Positions 13,720 through 27,039 of a DNA stretch of 64,000 bases are shown here, in pieces (positions within the stretch are counted from its first letter, which is position 1; every line of letters starts with the position of its first letter). The notes beneath the pieces were generated by a model. The model had not been told where the DNA came from and ran no database searches. It was given only the letters and a program-made list of their open reading frames with translations. This DNA is from Pterois miles (taxonomy: Eukaryota; Chordata; Actinopteri; Perciformes; Scorpaenidae). Made by a program: the position numbers and the translations under genes. The stretch is from positions 10,519,501 through 10,583,500 of the forward strand of contig CAMQGK010000637.1 of the NCBI GenBank assembly GCA_947000775.1, read 5' to 3'.

Positions 13720-14875
13720 TTGGTCATAAAATGTGTTCTGATCTTCATCTAAGTCACAACAATAGAGAAACACAGTCTGCTTAAAGTAATACTGCACAAA
13801 AAATATTTGTTCTCATATTTTTATTGAACACAACATGTCAACATTCACACACATTCACCTCTTAACAAAACGGTTTCAGTTCAGCAATATTCTTGTGATG
13901 TCTGGTGTGAATCGCTCTCTTGAGGTCATGCCACAGCATTTCAATCGGGTTGAGGTCAGGACTCTCCAGAAGGTGTATTTTCTTCTGTTGAAGCCATTCT
14001 ATTGTTGATTTACTTCTATGCTTTAGGTCATTGTCCTGTTGCATCGCCCATCCTCTGTTGAGCTTCAGTTGGCGGACAGATGGTTTTAAGTTTTCCTGCA
14101 AAATGTCTTGATAAAATTGGGAATTCATTTTTCCGTCGATGACCACAATCCGTCCAGGCCCTGAGGCAGCAAAGCAGCCCCAAACCATGATGCCCCTCCA
14201 CCATATTTCACAGTTCGGATGTGTGTTCCTTCCAAACAACTCAGTTTTGGTTTCATCTGTCCACGGAGTATTTAGCCAGTAGTGCTGTCGAACATCCAGG
14301 TGCTCTTTTGCAAACTTCAAACGTGCAGCAGTGGTTTTTATGTCCTCCCATGAACTCCATTCTTGTCTAATGTTTTACTTATTGTAGATTTGTCAACAAA
14401 AATGTTAGCATGTGCCAGAGATTTCTGTAAGTCTTTAGCTGACCCTCCAGGATTCTTCTTCTCCTCATTGAGCATTCAGCGCTGTGCTCTAGCGGTCATC
14501 TTTACAGGACGACCACGCCTAGGGAGAGTAGCAACAGTGCTGAACTTTCTCCATTTGTAGACAGTCTGTCTTACTGTGGACACATGAACATCAAGACTTT
14601 TAGAGATACTTTTGTAACCCTTTCAAGCTTCATATAAGTCAACAATCCTTGATGGAAGGTCTTCCGAGAGCTCTTGTGCGAGGCATGGTTCACATCAGGC
14701 AATGCTTCTTGAGACCAGCTAACTCAAAACTGGTGTGTGTTTTTTATAGGGCAGGGCAGCTTTAACCAACACCTCCAATCTCATCACATTGATTGGACTC
14801 CAGATTGGCTGACTCCTGGCTCCAATTAGTTCTTGGAGAAGTCATTAGCCTAGGGGTTCACATAGTTTTCATTCA
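13720..14875 (-). mobile_element. Tc1-family DNA transposon, decayed, right end lost
   Basis: The element reads on the minus strand. Its left terminal region (about 13738-13800, gatcttcatctaagtcacaa and following) is typical of the inverted repeat of one teleost Tc1 family. The matching repeat expected after ggggttcacata near 14865 is not found, so the right end has been lost or has diverged. The interior is the broken transposase described in the next entry. It lies in tbl1x intron 1, antisense to that gene. Confidence 0.8.
13862..14686 (-). pseudogene. Tc1 transposase pseudogene
   Basis: The last 152 codons (14320 to 13862) are an open frame with Tc1 DDE hallmarks: WTDET around the first catalytic Asp, MVWGCF, the QQDNDLKH block with the second Asp, and PDLNPIEMLW with the final Glu. 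Upstream, the helix-turn-helix half can be followed to an ATG at 14686-14684 (MPRTR start, RRGRPVKMTARAQR linker). It is interrupted by several stops and frameshifts, for example a stop after NGVHGRT. A few residues also appear to be missing just before SPDLNPIE. The copy cannot encode active transposase. Confidence 0.9.
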
Positions 14876-17800
14876 CATCAGCCCTAGAAAATTTAATGCT
14901 GCAGGAAATTGTGAGCAGAGAATTTTTAGTTAAATAGATGTTAATAGAAATGCTTCAATAACTGTTTTTTACTCAAATGCTTTGTTTGTGGGTTCAGACA
15001 ATTGGTCATTTCCTCGTGTTGTCAGCAATGTGTGTGATTGACAAGTGCAAGGACTCTGAAAGGAGAAACTTAATTTGGCAGGATCTTTCAGAGGGGGAAA
15101 GAGTTGGAGTAAAACAGATTTATTTGTACACAGTGACAATTTCAGCTAAACCCGAGTAGAAAACCAACTGGGCTGGTAAACAAGCTGTAGTGCAGAGAGC
15201 GGCTCCATTGCTGGAATGTTTTGAGTTTTTCCAAATGAAGTATACACATATTTTACTGTTACAGCGGTAGTGCTGGGCAGATGTTAAACAGCTTGTTGGC
15301 TGTGCTAAATTAACGCATCCTTTTTTTGCCTCAGATCAACACAGAGTGAGAATAACACCTTGTTTTGCCACTTATGGGATTGAATTGATTTGGTACATGT
15401 AATACATAATCTGGTCTCATTCTGCGGATGTATTGCTACTCCGTCAGCGTTTTGCGTAAACACGCTTTTAATTTGGGTTTTTTTTTGGTTGAAGTTAACG
15501 GTGGTGTGATTTCACTGTTACCTTTACTATGTGTGGCATGGTTCATATTGCTATAGCAACGTGAAACAGTTGTTTGGGGCTTGGAGGTTGCCTGCATTAT
15601 TTCCAGGGTCTTCCTATTTGCATTGCCTCTCACTGAAATGCCCGCCCACACCATCTGGTTGCTGAACATTTGTAAGAAACATGATTCTAAATCAAGTTTC
15701 TATAAAGATGCAATCTCTCATTATTACAAATAATCAAGGACGTATGGTTTTATATTTGAGCGTCAGTATCCCCTACTTCTATGTGGTAGATCTGTGCTGG
15801 GTAAACGGTGTCTTTGTCGTAGCAGCCTTATAAGCAAGTGTGTTTTTTTTTTCCTTTGTGACGTCCTTTTTTCAGAGGGATCATCTCTTCAGGCTTTGAC
15901 TCCACTTTTCACTTCAGTGGATAAACCTCAGAGCCGTTGCAGAGGTTAGCATTTTGTCTGGTTTCCCGGAAGGCACATTGTTTGGTCAAAGGAGGCTTGG
16001 ATGCCCAGGGAGTTGTGTAATGGATGGTGGCATCATGGGCCCATCTGATAGAGGGATTACTGCTGCCCCACACCAACGGGACCTGCTGAGCCCCTCCAGA
16101 CTGCCTGTTAATTACGTTTCCAGTTGTTTGGTATGTAGCTGCAGCGGCTTCGCTTTGATGTGGCTACCCCTAGTAGTCGTAAGCTGAATAAAAACACAGT
16201 GGCAGTGGTCAAATCGGGGCACAGCGGCTAATGCAGATAAGCTTAGTGTTCTGAATCGTGTATTTGGCTTTGAGTGAGTTTTGTTTGTTGGAAGTTTAAA
16301 TGATGAGGACGTATGAAACAGTGAGATGAAATCAGTATTTGATTATTTTAGTACGGCTGACCCAAATGCTTCAATGCTTTGATGCTTTGGCCGCCACCAT
16401 TTCCAAGTCAGTATTCGAATGCTAATTATCATCATTATTCATATTCAACATTATTATTAGCTATTCTCAGATTGATATCGCTGTTTTGTGTACAGGTTTG
16501 TGTGTGTACAGTAGTGCGGCAACGGCACTGTCCCAAAGCTCTGAATAGTTTTGAATATTTCCTACCGAAGCTTCAAAGCTCAAAAAATGGTATTTGGGAC
16601 AGCCCAATATTTTAGTAACATTTCTCTGAGTTTCTGTCCTGCTTTTTGAAGGTTATTGGAGGATTTTTTTTCTTAAAAGTTACCTGAGGCGTTTTTGACC
16701 TCTAGTTGTGCTATGGAGCTGTTTATTTAGATGCCAATTTTGCTTGCTGTGCACAACACTATTTCACTGCCTCGCAGGTGACTGTAATACGCTAGGCAGG
16801 GAAGAAGAAGACTGCTAGCTAGAAAACATGGACGTAAACAATACAGGGTTTAAAATGTAAGATCTGCTTTGCAAATGCTTTATGAGGAGGAAAGACACAT
16901 TTGTTTAACCTCAAGTGAGTTTTGGTGAATAACAGTAGAACATGAGTAAACACAACTTGAGTTTGTTTACAAGAAAACTTCACAAGGCACCGTTTTAAGA
17001 GCACCTCCTTTCGCATTCAAAAATATAAAAGACATCGATTTTGTGGCTGCACCAGATATAGAGATTGTTTATAATTCCAGCCCTTAGAGTGTCTGCTGTG
17101 GTACAATAAAGGCAGAGACGCTATCTGAAAGAATATACCAAGGTGAACGTGAATAATTCATGTTGAGTAACATGTTCAACCCCTCTGGCTGTATGCCCAC
17201 TGGTAATTGGGACAACACCATTCTCTGTCTATTTTGCTCGATCTCTCTTGTTGCTATGCTACCAAAGGGGAACTTGAGTGGGCCTGGACAGTGTTTGGAA
17301 TGGAAGTTGGACAGCCATGCAGTCTTCATACCTGACACCATCCCCCCCTCTTTATTTCTCTTTGTATTCTCAGCAAGATGTCAGCCCCTTAATTTCCCAG
17401 TGAGAGAACAGGAAATAGTTTTATAGTTATGCGTGATGGTTATATAGTCTGTCATGACTCACCCTCAGCCTGCTGGTTGCTTCTTTTGTGAAGCATTTTA
17501 ACCATAACCTGCTTATAGATCATCTTTCATACATACTGCATTTTTGTGTATGTTTACATTGTGTGCGTGGGTGTATAGACAGTGTTGTTCCAGCTCCATT
17601 TACCCTGCCCTCCTAAAGCATATGCTTGAGCCATTGGGAAATTATGAAGTATTTTTGCAGTGTTCATCAGCCTGAGGAGAAAAAAACACAATGGAATTAA
17701 AAACATAATTGCCTTTCTGTGTCTTCGGCTCCTTTCAGTTTTGAGACGAATCTTGATTGAGATGTTAACATAAGCTCCGTTAAACACCACTATTTGTTGA

Positions 17801-18393
17801 AAATAACTCAGAAGTGAAGGTCACACTGGCTGCTATGAATAATTCGCCTCTTGCTCTCTTCTGTAATTCACTAGATGGGCAGTAGACAGGCATTTAATAT
17901 CCTTACTGCTTTATCAGGGCTCTTTCCATCTAGATGGTTGGCCGGGTCACTAATGGGAAGCACCATTCAGTTCTCAGTGGAAGCCAAATGGATATAGACA
18001 CTCCCATTAGGCTGGAGAAGAGAGGTTGGGAATACTTGTATTCAGTACTAGACATGGATTTACAGGTTAAGCGACCCAGCCAAAGGAAGGAATCATGCAA
18101 TGGGTAAGACATGAGTGAGCATGTACTAACAGAGGCTGGACGCCAGGGCTGTCCTTGGTGTGTCTATTATAATACGTCTGCATCATTAAACAAGGATCAG
18201 GGCAGATTTGTGCAGTGTGCAGAATTTGCATCTATTTTTATTGGAGTGTGATAGAGATATCATTCAACATGGTTTAAAATGTGCTATATGCGAGACCACT
18301 GACCTACATATTAATCTCAGCTCCCATTTTTGATTATATTTTCAGGAGTGAGCCCAGCCTTCCAACATTCCTCCTCCGTTTCATTGGGCTAAG

Positions 18394-21300
18394 ATGAGTA
18401 TTACCAGTGACGAAGTGAACTTCTTGGTCTACAGATACCTCCAAGAATCAGGTTTGTCTCACTAATGTCTACTAAACACATTGGTGCTGTCTTATGCTAA
18501 AAATAAAAGGATTTATTGGGCTTCATACTATTAATTGTTGGTGAGTTTTTTACTGTATTGAAGGGCATGGCTAAAAAACATTTTTTACTTGTACAAAGAG
18601 AAAATGCGGTGGAAATTTTCCACATGACAACTATGTTTTACTGGTTCCGGTGCGAATTATCCACGTTGCCATATTCGATTTTCGTCAACGAGTTTCCTTC
18701 AAAATAGTACCGTGTCCACTCCATACAGCAGAAACCTACCCAGACGGGGAATGTCTAACATTAACACACAATACATAAACTAATCGGACCCCAAATGTGG
18801 TGCTAATGCTAACAATAGCTGTCGTGGCTAGCCCTTTTCCAACGTTAGTAAGTGCTAGTCAGCTCCATTACCATATTCATCACATCCCAGCTGCTGGGCT
18901 GGGCGATCTCAAACCATATATTGTCCTTTATTTAGTTATTGAGGTAGTCACAGTGTTTGTCGTCCATTATTGGATGTTGAGAAGGGGACTGCCCCTTTGT
19001 TCTGAAGGCCCATTATTCCAAAACATATATAGGACCGAAAAAGTCTGCTAAAATCGAGGTCCGTTCGAATATTTTTTTTTCCCGTCGCAAATGTTTCACA
19101 GGGGTGTGAAAACGCTGGTAATAAAATAAATAAATTTCAATGCCAATTTTTTTTTTTTTTTTTTGGACAAGCATCCATGCTCAGTGTGAAACGGTTTTAA
19201 CTATGAACATCTTATTTGACCATTGTCTGGAAACTGCAGTTATCAAGAGCAATTTCAAAAGACAAAGTACATAATACACTGTTATATGTTTATGTTGTGT
19301 ATGCTGAAACATTTTTCCTCAGCTTATAGTGGATAGAAATAAACAGATTGATGAAACAGTGTGCAGTCCTCCTACTTCGTGCAGATGGAAATAAACAGGC
19401 CATATCAGCCTCTGTAATTTGAACACCTTGTGGGTGCACAGAATATTGTCTCGCTCCTTAGGTGTCAACATACTATTCACTCTTTGATAGGATTTGGATC
19501 AATGACTAAAATCCTAGCTGCTGTGTTTTATTACTGGCCTCTAGTTGCCCTGAGAGGTCAAGATAGCCATTGGTGTGTCTTATTATACTCTCAAATGTCA
19601 TACTTGTTATGCCACTCGTTTTTTGTATCCATATACTGTTAGCTTTGTTTGGCTCAGACACGACTTTTCTTTGAATATTTGTGTCGTGTTTGTGCACATC
19701 TTGTGCTTGGCACTCTCCCATTAATGAATGTGAATGCTGTTTTTGTTTTCAGGTTTCTCCCACTCAGCATTCACCTTTGGCATCGAGAGCCACATCAGCC
19801 AGTCAAACATCAATGGAACACTAGTGCCCCCTGCAGCCCTAATCTCCATCCTGCAGAAAGGGCTTCAGTATGTGGAGGCAGAAATCAGCATCAATGAGGT
19901 GAGGACAGGGACCTCCTGTTATTGCTGTATGATAAAAAGATAGACTTTGACCTCTATGACAACACATCATGTTAACTGCAAATGCTTGTAATAATTTCAG
20001 TGTGGAAGAAACACTGAAGAATAGCCAGCAGGAAACACTGTGCACCTCTGTAATTGATCATTTTCTGAACAAGTCAAATCACGTCATGACCTGTCATTAA
20101 CTGCTGTTGTCCTGACAGGATGGCACAGTCTTTGACGGTCGGCCAATCGAGTCACTGTCGCTCATTGATGCGGTCATGCCAGATGTGGTGCAGACGCGGC
20201 AGCAGGCCTTCCGCGACAAGTTGGCCCAGCAGCAGGCGGCCTGTGCCATGGCGGCTTCGACCTCTGGAAACCAGTCCAATGCACCAAAGAACGGAGAGGC
20301 CACTGTCAACGGGGAGGAGAACGGCACTCATAATATGAGTACGTTGACTCTTCTAAACGTGTTTCCCCAATTATCTCAAAGAAAGAGTTGACAGATTAAT
20401 CATGTGATCAAATGGTAATCAAGAAGAAAGGGATAGCTATGTACAAAAAAGTCTGTCTTCCATGTAAGTTTCTAGACCTGCAGCTCATAAAGAATCTAAG
20501 GATTGTTTTTTTTTCTGTTGAAATCTAAGATAATGTATAAAGAAAAAGCTTCTTGGCTAAAAGGGTCAAGACGTCTGGTTTCATTGCCGCACTCTGCAAT
20601 GAAGTGCTCAACATATTTTTTCTTTACTTTAAATCCAAATCATCATCGTGATGGCAGAATTATAGTTTTGACTCCTTTTTAACTAGTAATCGAGCATGCG
20701 CAGACTACATTAATGTTTCAAAATACCATTGCATCTCCACTATGACGTGAATCTGTATGTGGAACATTTTCAAAGACATGGCAGGCAGGAGATGCTCTCA
20801 CTGCGCTGTGTTTTGACTCTGTGCTGTTACAAGGAAGCAGCCTAGTAGTTGTATTATTACACATCCCTAAATCATCAGTTTTCTGCTTCAAGTGACATGT
20901 CCAGTAGGGATGGGAATCACCAGAGTCCCTGCGATATGATATTATCATGATACGATTGTATTTCGATTTGGAACATTTTACAATATGCTCAGTATTGTGA
21001 TAAGATACATTGTGATATATTACAATTTATTACCTTTTTTTCCACAGCAAATGCCATTCCGTAGGTTTACTGGTTTCATATGATACCAGTAGCTTCACTC
21101 TAGGTTGAAGACCACCTTGAAGTCTGCTACAGACAGAGTAGCAGCTTATTAAGAGGCAAATGATTTATATAATAAAAGGCTGATACTTGACATCTGTGTA
21201 TTGATACAATACCGCCATGCAAAATATTGTGATAATACACAAGATTCAAGAACATTTGTCATAATGCAAGCATAATGAAATTGTGTTTGCCCTCAAATGG

Positions 21301-23945
21301 TGCATTGCATTAAAAATACAATATTGATCCCCCCCACCCCTAAACTCCAAATCATCACACAGTTTTACGCGGAGAAACACAAACAGCCGTGATATCATTA
21401 GCAGCTGTTTAGCCTCTGCGAGTGAAACCAGAGAGGTGTAGATCAGGTGGAGCACTAGGAGTGGATGTTTGTGTCAACACATCCCCCCGGAATTTAATTC
21501 GAAGGTGTGGATGGCAACAGGAAGAGTCGGGTGTGAGTAAGGTTTCGCTGTCTTTCTGCCTTTTACATGGTAGAAATGTGTCTGGGTCCTCATTATGCTG
21601 TGATAATTGTGTGCACTCTAAGTGGGTCAGAGATAAATAATGAAATAGTACTGGCATATACTAGCAGAAACACATCATTGGTTTTCTGTGATATCTTCCT
21701 GTCATTTAAAGGTAGACCTTCACCTCCTGAAACATTCATTAGAGGTACATTTGTCAGTATTTCATATATAGCTTGCTGACAGGAGTGGACATATGTGTGT
21801 TTGCGTGCATGTGCTGCTGCGTTTATAAATATGTGTCTGTGTATCTGTCCATCTGTGTTCTCAGATAACCACAGCGAGCCCATGGAGATGGATGTAGATG
21901 TGGAGATACCAGCCAGTAAAGCCACGGTGCTGCGAGGCCACGAGTCTGAAGTGTTCATCTGTGCCTGGAATCCTGTCAGCGATCTGCTGGCCTCGGGGTG
22001 AGTCCCTGTCTGCGCTGAAACTGATCTTAACGTGTGCTGGATGAATCATATTATACTGTATGCACACTTTGGCTTTTGTTTTGTAAGATATATGACCTCA
22101 CAAGATCCATTGCTGACAGCTTATATCCCAACAATCTTTTGACCCCCTCTGCTGCATTGGTATTCTGCTCAGCTCGGGGGACTCCACCGCCAGGATCTGG
22201 AACCTGAACGAGAATAACAACTCCAACTCCACCCAGCTGGTGCTGCGCCACTGTATCCGAGAAGGTGGCCAGGACGTCCCCAGCAACAAAGACGTCACCT
22301 CGCTAGACTGGAATGTACGTCCATCCACAGCATGTGTCCTCTTCTGCTTTCACCAACAGTCTGTGCAGCTGAGAACAGTTAAGTAACAATCCTGTTATCT
22401 TTCCATCACACAGAGCGACGGGACTCTCCTGGCAACGGGTTCGTACGATGGATTTGCAAGGATATGGACAAAGGATGGTATGTCGTCCTTCATTCCAGCA
22501 TGGTGTCGTTTCCTGGGTCGTTGGGTTTATGCCATTTTTATTGTGAATAATGCAACCTCTGTGACAATATTTTGAAGGATCATTTCTAAACGAAATGGAT
22601 ATGGCTCTTATCCATTAGGAAATCTGGCAAGCACCTTGGGACAGCACAAAGGACCCATATTTGCACTCAAGTGGAACAAGAAGGGGAACTCTATTCTCAG
22701 CGCTGGTGTAGATAAGGTATCTCAATAATAATATCCTTGTGTTTTCATTTTTTTTTAAATCAGTCCTAGGGCTTGAAATTAACTTTTTTGATCATCAGCC
22801 AAAGTGTAAATCTTATAATTTTTCTGATATCGTTAAACTACAGTGCAAACTGTACAGTTATCAGTAAATCTTCTGTACAGGATACACTCAATATACAGAG
22901 AGATGGCCCTGAAATTATTTGATTTAATATAATTTATCTTACATATGTAATGAAATATTGCACATAATTGTATCCTAGCATACTTGAAGCACGTAACCAA
23001 AGCTAATTAAAGACAACTTTATTTACCCTCTGAGACCCACAGTAGACTTGTTTTTGTCTTTTTTCACATATAAGTGGTGTACATGATCTGAAAGCTGAGA
23101 ACCTGAAGATTAATTTGAGGTGCAGCTCAGCACTGTGTCAGGTTGTTCTAGTCAGAAATCAGAAATATACATGAATGAATTAACTAATGAATAAAAATAA
23201 ATTGTGAAATCATATTAGAGTTTAGAACATTATGATGTATATGAAGGCCTTTCCCATGCTCTATCATGCCTCAGTTGTGGCTGCAATTTTTGGGTTGATA
23301 CCGTATTTGTTATACAGACTTTCTTAAACCATATTTTACCACTCGAGAATTAATAAAACTGATCATTTATGCAATTCCAAGACTGTTTAGGGACTCAAAC
23401 ATCACTTTTAGATTAGTATACTGCATTCAAATAAACCTGCATGTTTTTTGTCCCAAACTGCTTGTGATTATCATAAAGTGGGCATGTCTGTAAAGGAGAC
23501 AGTTGTGGGTACCCACAGAACCCATTTTCATTCACATGTCTTGTGGTCAGAGGTCAAGGAACCCTTTTGAAATGTCCATGCCAGTCTTTCCTCACCAAAA
23601 TTTAGCCCAACTTTGGAGCAATAATAAGCCTCCTCCGTGGCGACCAATGGATTCCTTAGGTTTTCTAGATTAATATGATGCATGTACCTTCATTTGATCA
23701 CTAAAACTGAACCTGCTACAGCCTCGGAAAGACAGTAAAGTCAGGGGGCTTGCGCGTGTCATAGAATTAATAAGTTAAGTAAAACAAAATGGAGCCTGCA
23801 TTAGTTGTTTACATTAATTGCAACCTTTTTGCCGTACTACAGTAACCTGAACTGCTGCAGAAATGCTTATTTTGTGTATGATTCTTTGGAAATAAAACTG
23901 TGTATCAGCAGCCACAGAGATAACAGGCAGATAAAATTTTCCAAA

Positions 23946-23996
<51 letters not shown>

Positions 23997-26900
23997 ACAG
24001 ACAATGAATATGACACTCGCTGCTTCAGTGATTTTTTTTTTTTTTTTTTTTTAACCCTATCTACCTATTTGGTGGAAATTGTTTCAAGCCCTGATAGTCC
24101 TTTAGAGCACTTATGAGTATGTTTTATTCTTTATGATGATGCCGTCAGAAATGTTTCATTTGTGGTTTTAAATGCTCAATGCCATTTTCCAGACGACAAT
24201 CATTTGGGATGCACACACAGGAGAAGCCAAGCAGCAGTTCCCTTTCCACTCAGGTAAAGCAAGTTCACTTTGTATCCAGAACAATAAAAGCTTATCATTA
24301 TAGATAATAAATTGGATGTTTCCTGCTCATCTGTGGTTGTATTATGGGCCCATAAACCCTCCCAGCCCTTAATGAATGATTCTGTGCATTCAAATATCCC
24401 CAGCCCCAGCACTGGATGTCGACTGGCAGAACAACACCACCTTTGCCTCCTGCAGCACAGACATGTGCATCCACGTATGTCGCCTTGGCAGCGACCGGCC
24501 CCTCAAGACCTTCCAGGGTCACACGGTGAACAACTATTTCTGTGTTGCTCTTCTGACCTTACACCATGCTGCTCGCTCCCTCGACGGCCCCGCTAACGAG
24601 TTTTGTGTTTTGCAGAATGAAGTTAACGCCATTAAGTGGGATCCATCGGGTATGCTGCTTGCCTCCTGCTCAGATGACATGACCTTAAAGGTAAGACTTT
24701 AGTCTTTAGAGCTTAAAGACAACAAACCTGAGTGGTGATTTGTATTCAGTCACATTTCGCTGTTTCCCCTCACGTGCAGATTTGGAGTATGAAGCAGGAG
24801 TCCTGCGTCCACGACCTTCAGGCTCACAGTAAAGAGATCTATACTATCAAGTGGAGCCCCACGGGCCCCGGCACTAGCAACCCCAACTCCAACATCATGC
24901 TCGCCAGGTAAATCCCTCATACATAGCTCACATTTAGTTCCGTAGAGGGCAACCACCCCTGCTGCTCAGTTTTTAAAGAAAAATTTGTGTGGGAAGGGGA
25001 CACTTGTCATAGCCTGGCATTCAGGATGAAATCATGTTCCAGGCAAAATCCCAGTGCTAGTTACTGTCAGTGGCCCAAAGCCCTACACCCTGACCCAGAT
25101 GTTCATGCATGTGTAAAATGTTTCAGTTGAAATACCAGGAATTCACAGCCCTTACCGACAACCCAGCATACCTGCCTGTAAATCACATTAGAAATAAAAC
25201 TGCCATTATCGCTACTGCTCTGAAGGAACTTCATCATCTTAAGTAAATGCCACCGTTGAACAGTACGTGTGCAATACATTTTTAATTGACTTCAATTCTG
25301 CTCCCTCCATAATACATCCTTCCGAGTTCGCTTTCATTTGTTGCCAAGGGCACCCATAGGAGATTGGCCCTGCCTATTTATACCTCCGCGAAGAAGATGT
25401 GCTAATTGAAATCAGCCTTGTTTTTATCATCATTTGTTTTCAACAGTGTCTCAGTTTTAGGGTCACAGATGCTCAGTTTGTCACTTTTTTTGAGAAGTTC
25501 ACACCCCTTTTTTTAATTGGAAAGTGTGACCTTTTAGTGCAGTTTTTCTTCTTTAAGGAGCAGTAATAAATTATGTTTCCAAGATGTGTGCTTTACGTGT
25601 TAGCATTTTAGACGAGGACGTTCTCATGCTTAAACCCAAATGATAACAATCTGTGGCTTCTAAAGCTATGATATTTATGGTTTCTTTGTTTCTGTTTATG
25701 AGTTTTTGGGTTTAATTCACCGCATCACAAATCTGGAAATAATGAACATGATTTAAAGGCATCTTGCAGGCACTAAAGAAACTAGTGGTTTTGTTCATTT
25801 TATGACTAGCAAATATGTTTTTTTTTCTCAGTGGACCATCTTTAAGAATCACTCTGATATATCTGATTTGTGCCCTCTTTGTCTTTTCTACACCCACAGC
25901 GCTTCTTTCGACTCGACAGTACGACTGTGGGATGTCGAGCGAGGGGTCTGTATTCACACGCTGACCAAGCACCAGGAACCCGTCTACAGTGTGGCCTTCA
26001 GCCCCGACGGCAAGCACCTGGCTAGTGGCTCCTTCGATAAGTGTGTCCACATTTGGAACACCATGGTAAGCGTCTGATTTATACCGTTCCAGCAGAGGAA
26101 AAGATTCATTGTGATTGCTGTCAAGATCTGGTCATTAATTTGTTTACACTCTTTACAGACTGGAGCCTTGGTGCACAGCTACCGGGGTACTGGTGGTATC
26201 TTCGAGGTGTGCTGGAACAGCACTGGGGACAAAGTTGGTGCCAGCGCCTCAGACGGCTCGGTAAGCACACAATTACAGCTCCTTTAAGCCTAGTTCACAC
26301 TACATGACTTTTGCCCTGATTTTCCACTCCTCAAGTCAAAACTCAGAATCAGAGGCAAATCGGCTTGCCACTTGCAGTCGAGCGTTATGTGTGAACTTTT
26401 CAAAGACGTGAGCCGTGAGGCACACGAGAGGACCAATGAGAGCACAAGACACGGGTTGAGGGGACCTTGGAGAGGAGGGGTTGTCTATAACAATAGGAAC
26501 TTACTGTATGTGCTGTATTTGCAACACGAAGCAAAGTTGTTACACCTAGAGGGATAAATAGTTAAAAAAAAAAAAAAGGTTGTGGGAACGGGCTATTTTG
26601 TGAATGTGTGCCAACAACAACATCAGCAATGTGCCTCACATATGGTATCATGTCATTTACCATGTATTTCTTGCGTGGTTTTATGAAAAAATGTTTGGAG
26701 ACCTCATCGGGGATTCCTCCCGGTGAAAGATCCCGTAGTGTGTGCTATCTCTGGTCAGTTCATGTAGTTTGTAAACCAATGACTTAAGACTCCAGATTAC
26801 AAGACAAGCTGTGTAGTGTGAACAGTACAGCGATCTGGAGACGTGGAAAGTCAACTAGTGTTAACTTGGTTGTACTTATTTACTTTTTTGGTTTGGTTCC

Positions 26901-27039
26901 TGTACATAGAATTGTCTGGAAGAACTCATTACTAGTACTTGGAAAACAATAAGTAAAAAAGACATGCTGCTTGAAATGTATTACTAATGCTCCCTAATTC
27001 TTTACCTTCTAGGTCTGTGTTCTTGATCTCCGAAAATAG
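18394..27039 (+). CDS. tbl1x: TBL1X, LisH/WD40 subunit of NCoR/SMRT-HDAC3 corepressor
   Basis: Coding exons: 18394-18451, 19753-19898, 20119-20338, 21865-21997, 22173-22314, 22414-22477, 22619-22716, 24193-24253, 24404-24525, 24616-24690, 24780-24907, 25900-26065, 26159-26260, 27013-27039. All junctions are GT-AG and in phase, giving 513 aa. The exon holding the start begins at 18346. Residues 1-36 form the LisH domain (MSITSDEVNFLVYRYLQESG start). An F-box-like region and a Gln/Ala-containing linker follow (about 100-150). Eight WD40 blades run from KATVLRGHESEV (about 158) to the terminal VCVLDLRK. In this family the N-terminus tetramerises and binds NCoR/SMRT, and the propeller contacts histones and recruits ubiquitin machinery in the nucleus. 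Family-specific choices (MSIT, NGTLVPPAALISIL, DGTVFDG, KATVLRG) favour tbl1x over its paralogue tbl1xr1, as does the neighbouring gpr143. Mammalian TBL1X has a long poly-Ala stretch in the linker. Here it is reduced to a few alanines. Confidence 0.97.
20880..21240. repeat. Interspersed repeat in tbl1x intron 3
   Basis: The segment starts near agtagggatgggaatcacca and runs through repeated cgatatgatattatcatgat-like motifs. It ends near aatattgtgataatacac. The pattern of runs of gata/gcgat ending in short AT motifs matches a repeat I recall from many fish genomes. It has no coding frame. Confidence 0.5.
22766..24095. mobile_element. Possible composite DNA element filling tbl1x intron 7
   Basis: The left edge reads agggcttgaaattaactt and the right edge gaaattgtttcaagccctga, so GGGCTTGAAA is mirrored as TTTCAAGCCC about 1.3 kb apart. 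The interior is AT-rich and non-coding. It contains the ctgagacccacagtagac segment shared in reverse with bases 125-170, plus CA and T tracts. The mirrored ends suggest a non-autonomous DNA transposon, possibly with nested insertions. The boundaries are inferred. Confidence 0.45.
23947..23995. repeat. (CA)n microsatellite
   Basis: About 24 CA dinucleotides in tbl1x intron 7. A run of about 22 T follows shortly after (24031-24052). Confidence 0.95.
26288..26825. mobile_element. hAT-type MITE in the last tbl1x intron
   Basis: The ends are mirrored: left tagttcacactacatgact and right ctgtgtagtgtgaacagt, sharing GTTCACACTACA about 530 bp apart. The interior has no transposase. TTCACACTAC-type ends are typical of fish hAT-related miniature elements. 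It occupies most of the 752-bp intron 26261-27012. Confidence 0.7.

Larger units (their letters stand above)
1551..18345 (+). other. tbl1x: tbl1x intron 1 (16.8 kb)
   Basis: This long first intron runs from the gtaagcc donor to the acceptor tattttcag|gagtg. It holds an AT microsatellite, several fish-type interspersed repeats, a CT-rich stretch and a dead Tc1 element (listed separately). The open frames in it are short and unlike known proteins. Long first introns often carry enhancers, but nothing here can be named as one from sequence alone. Confidence 0.6.

Noticed and set aside
21593..21958. 121-codon minus-strand frame
   Set aside because: It is a shadow overlapping the tbl1x exon 21865-21997 on the opposite strand.
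23805..24116. 103-codon plus-strand frame with a His/Thr run
   Set aside because: Created by the (CA)n microsatellite and poly-T in tbl1x intron 7.
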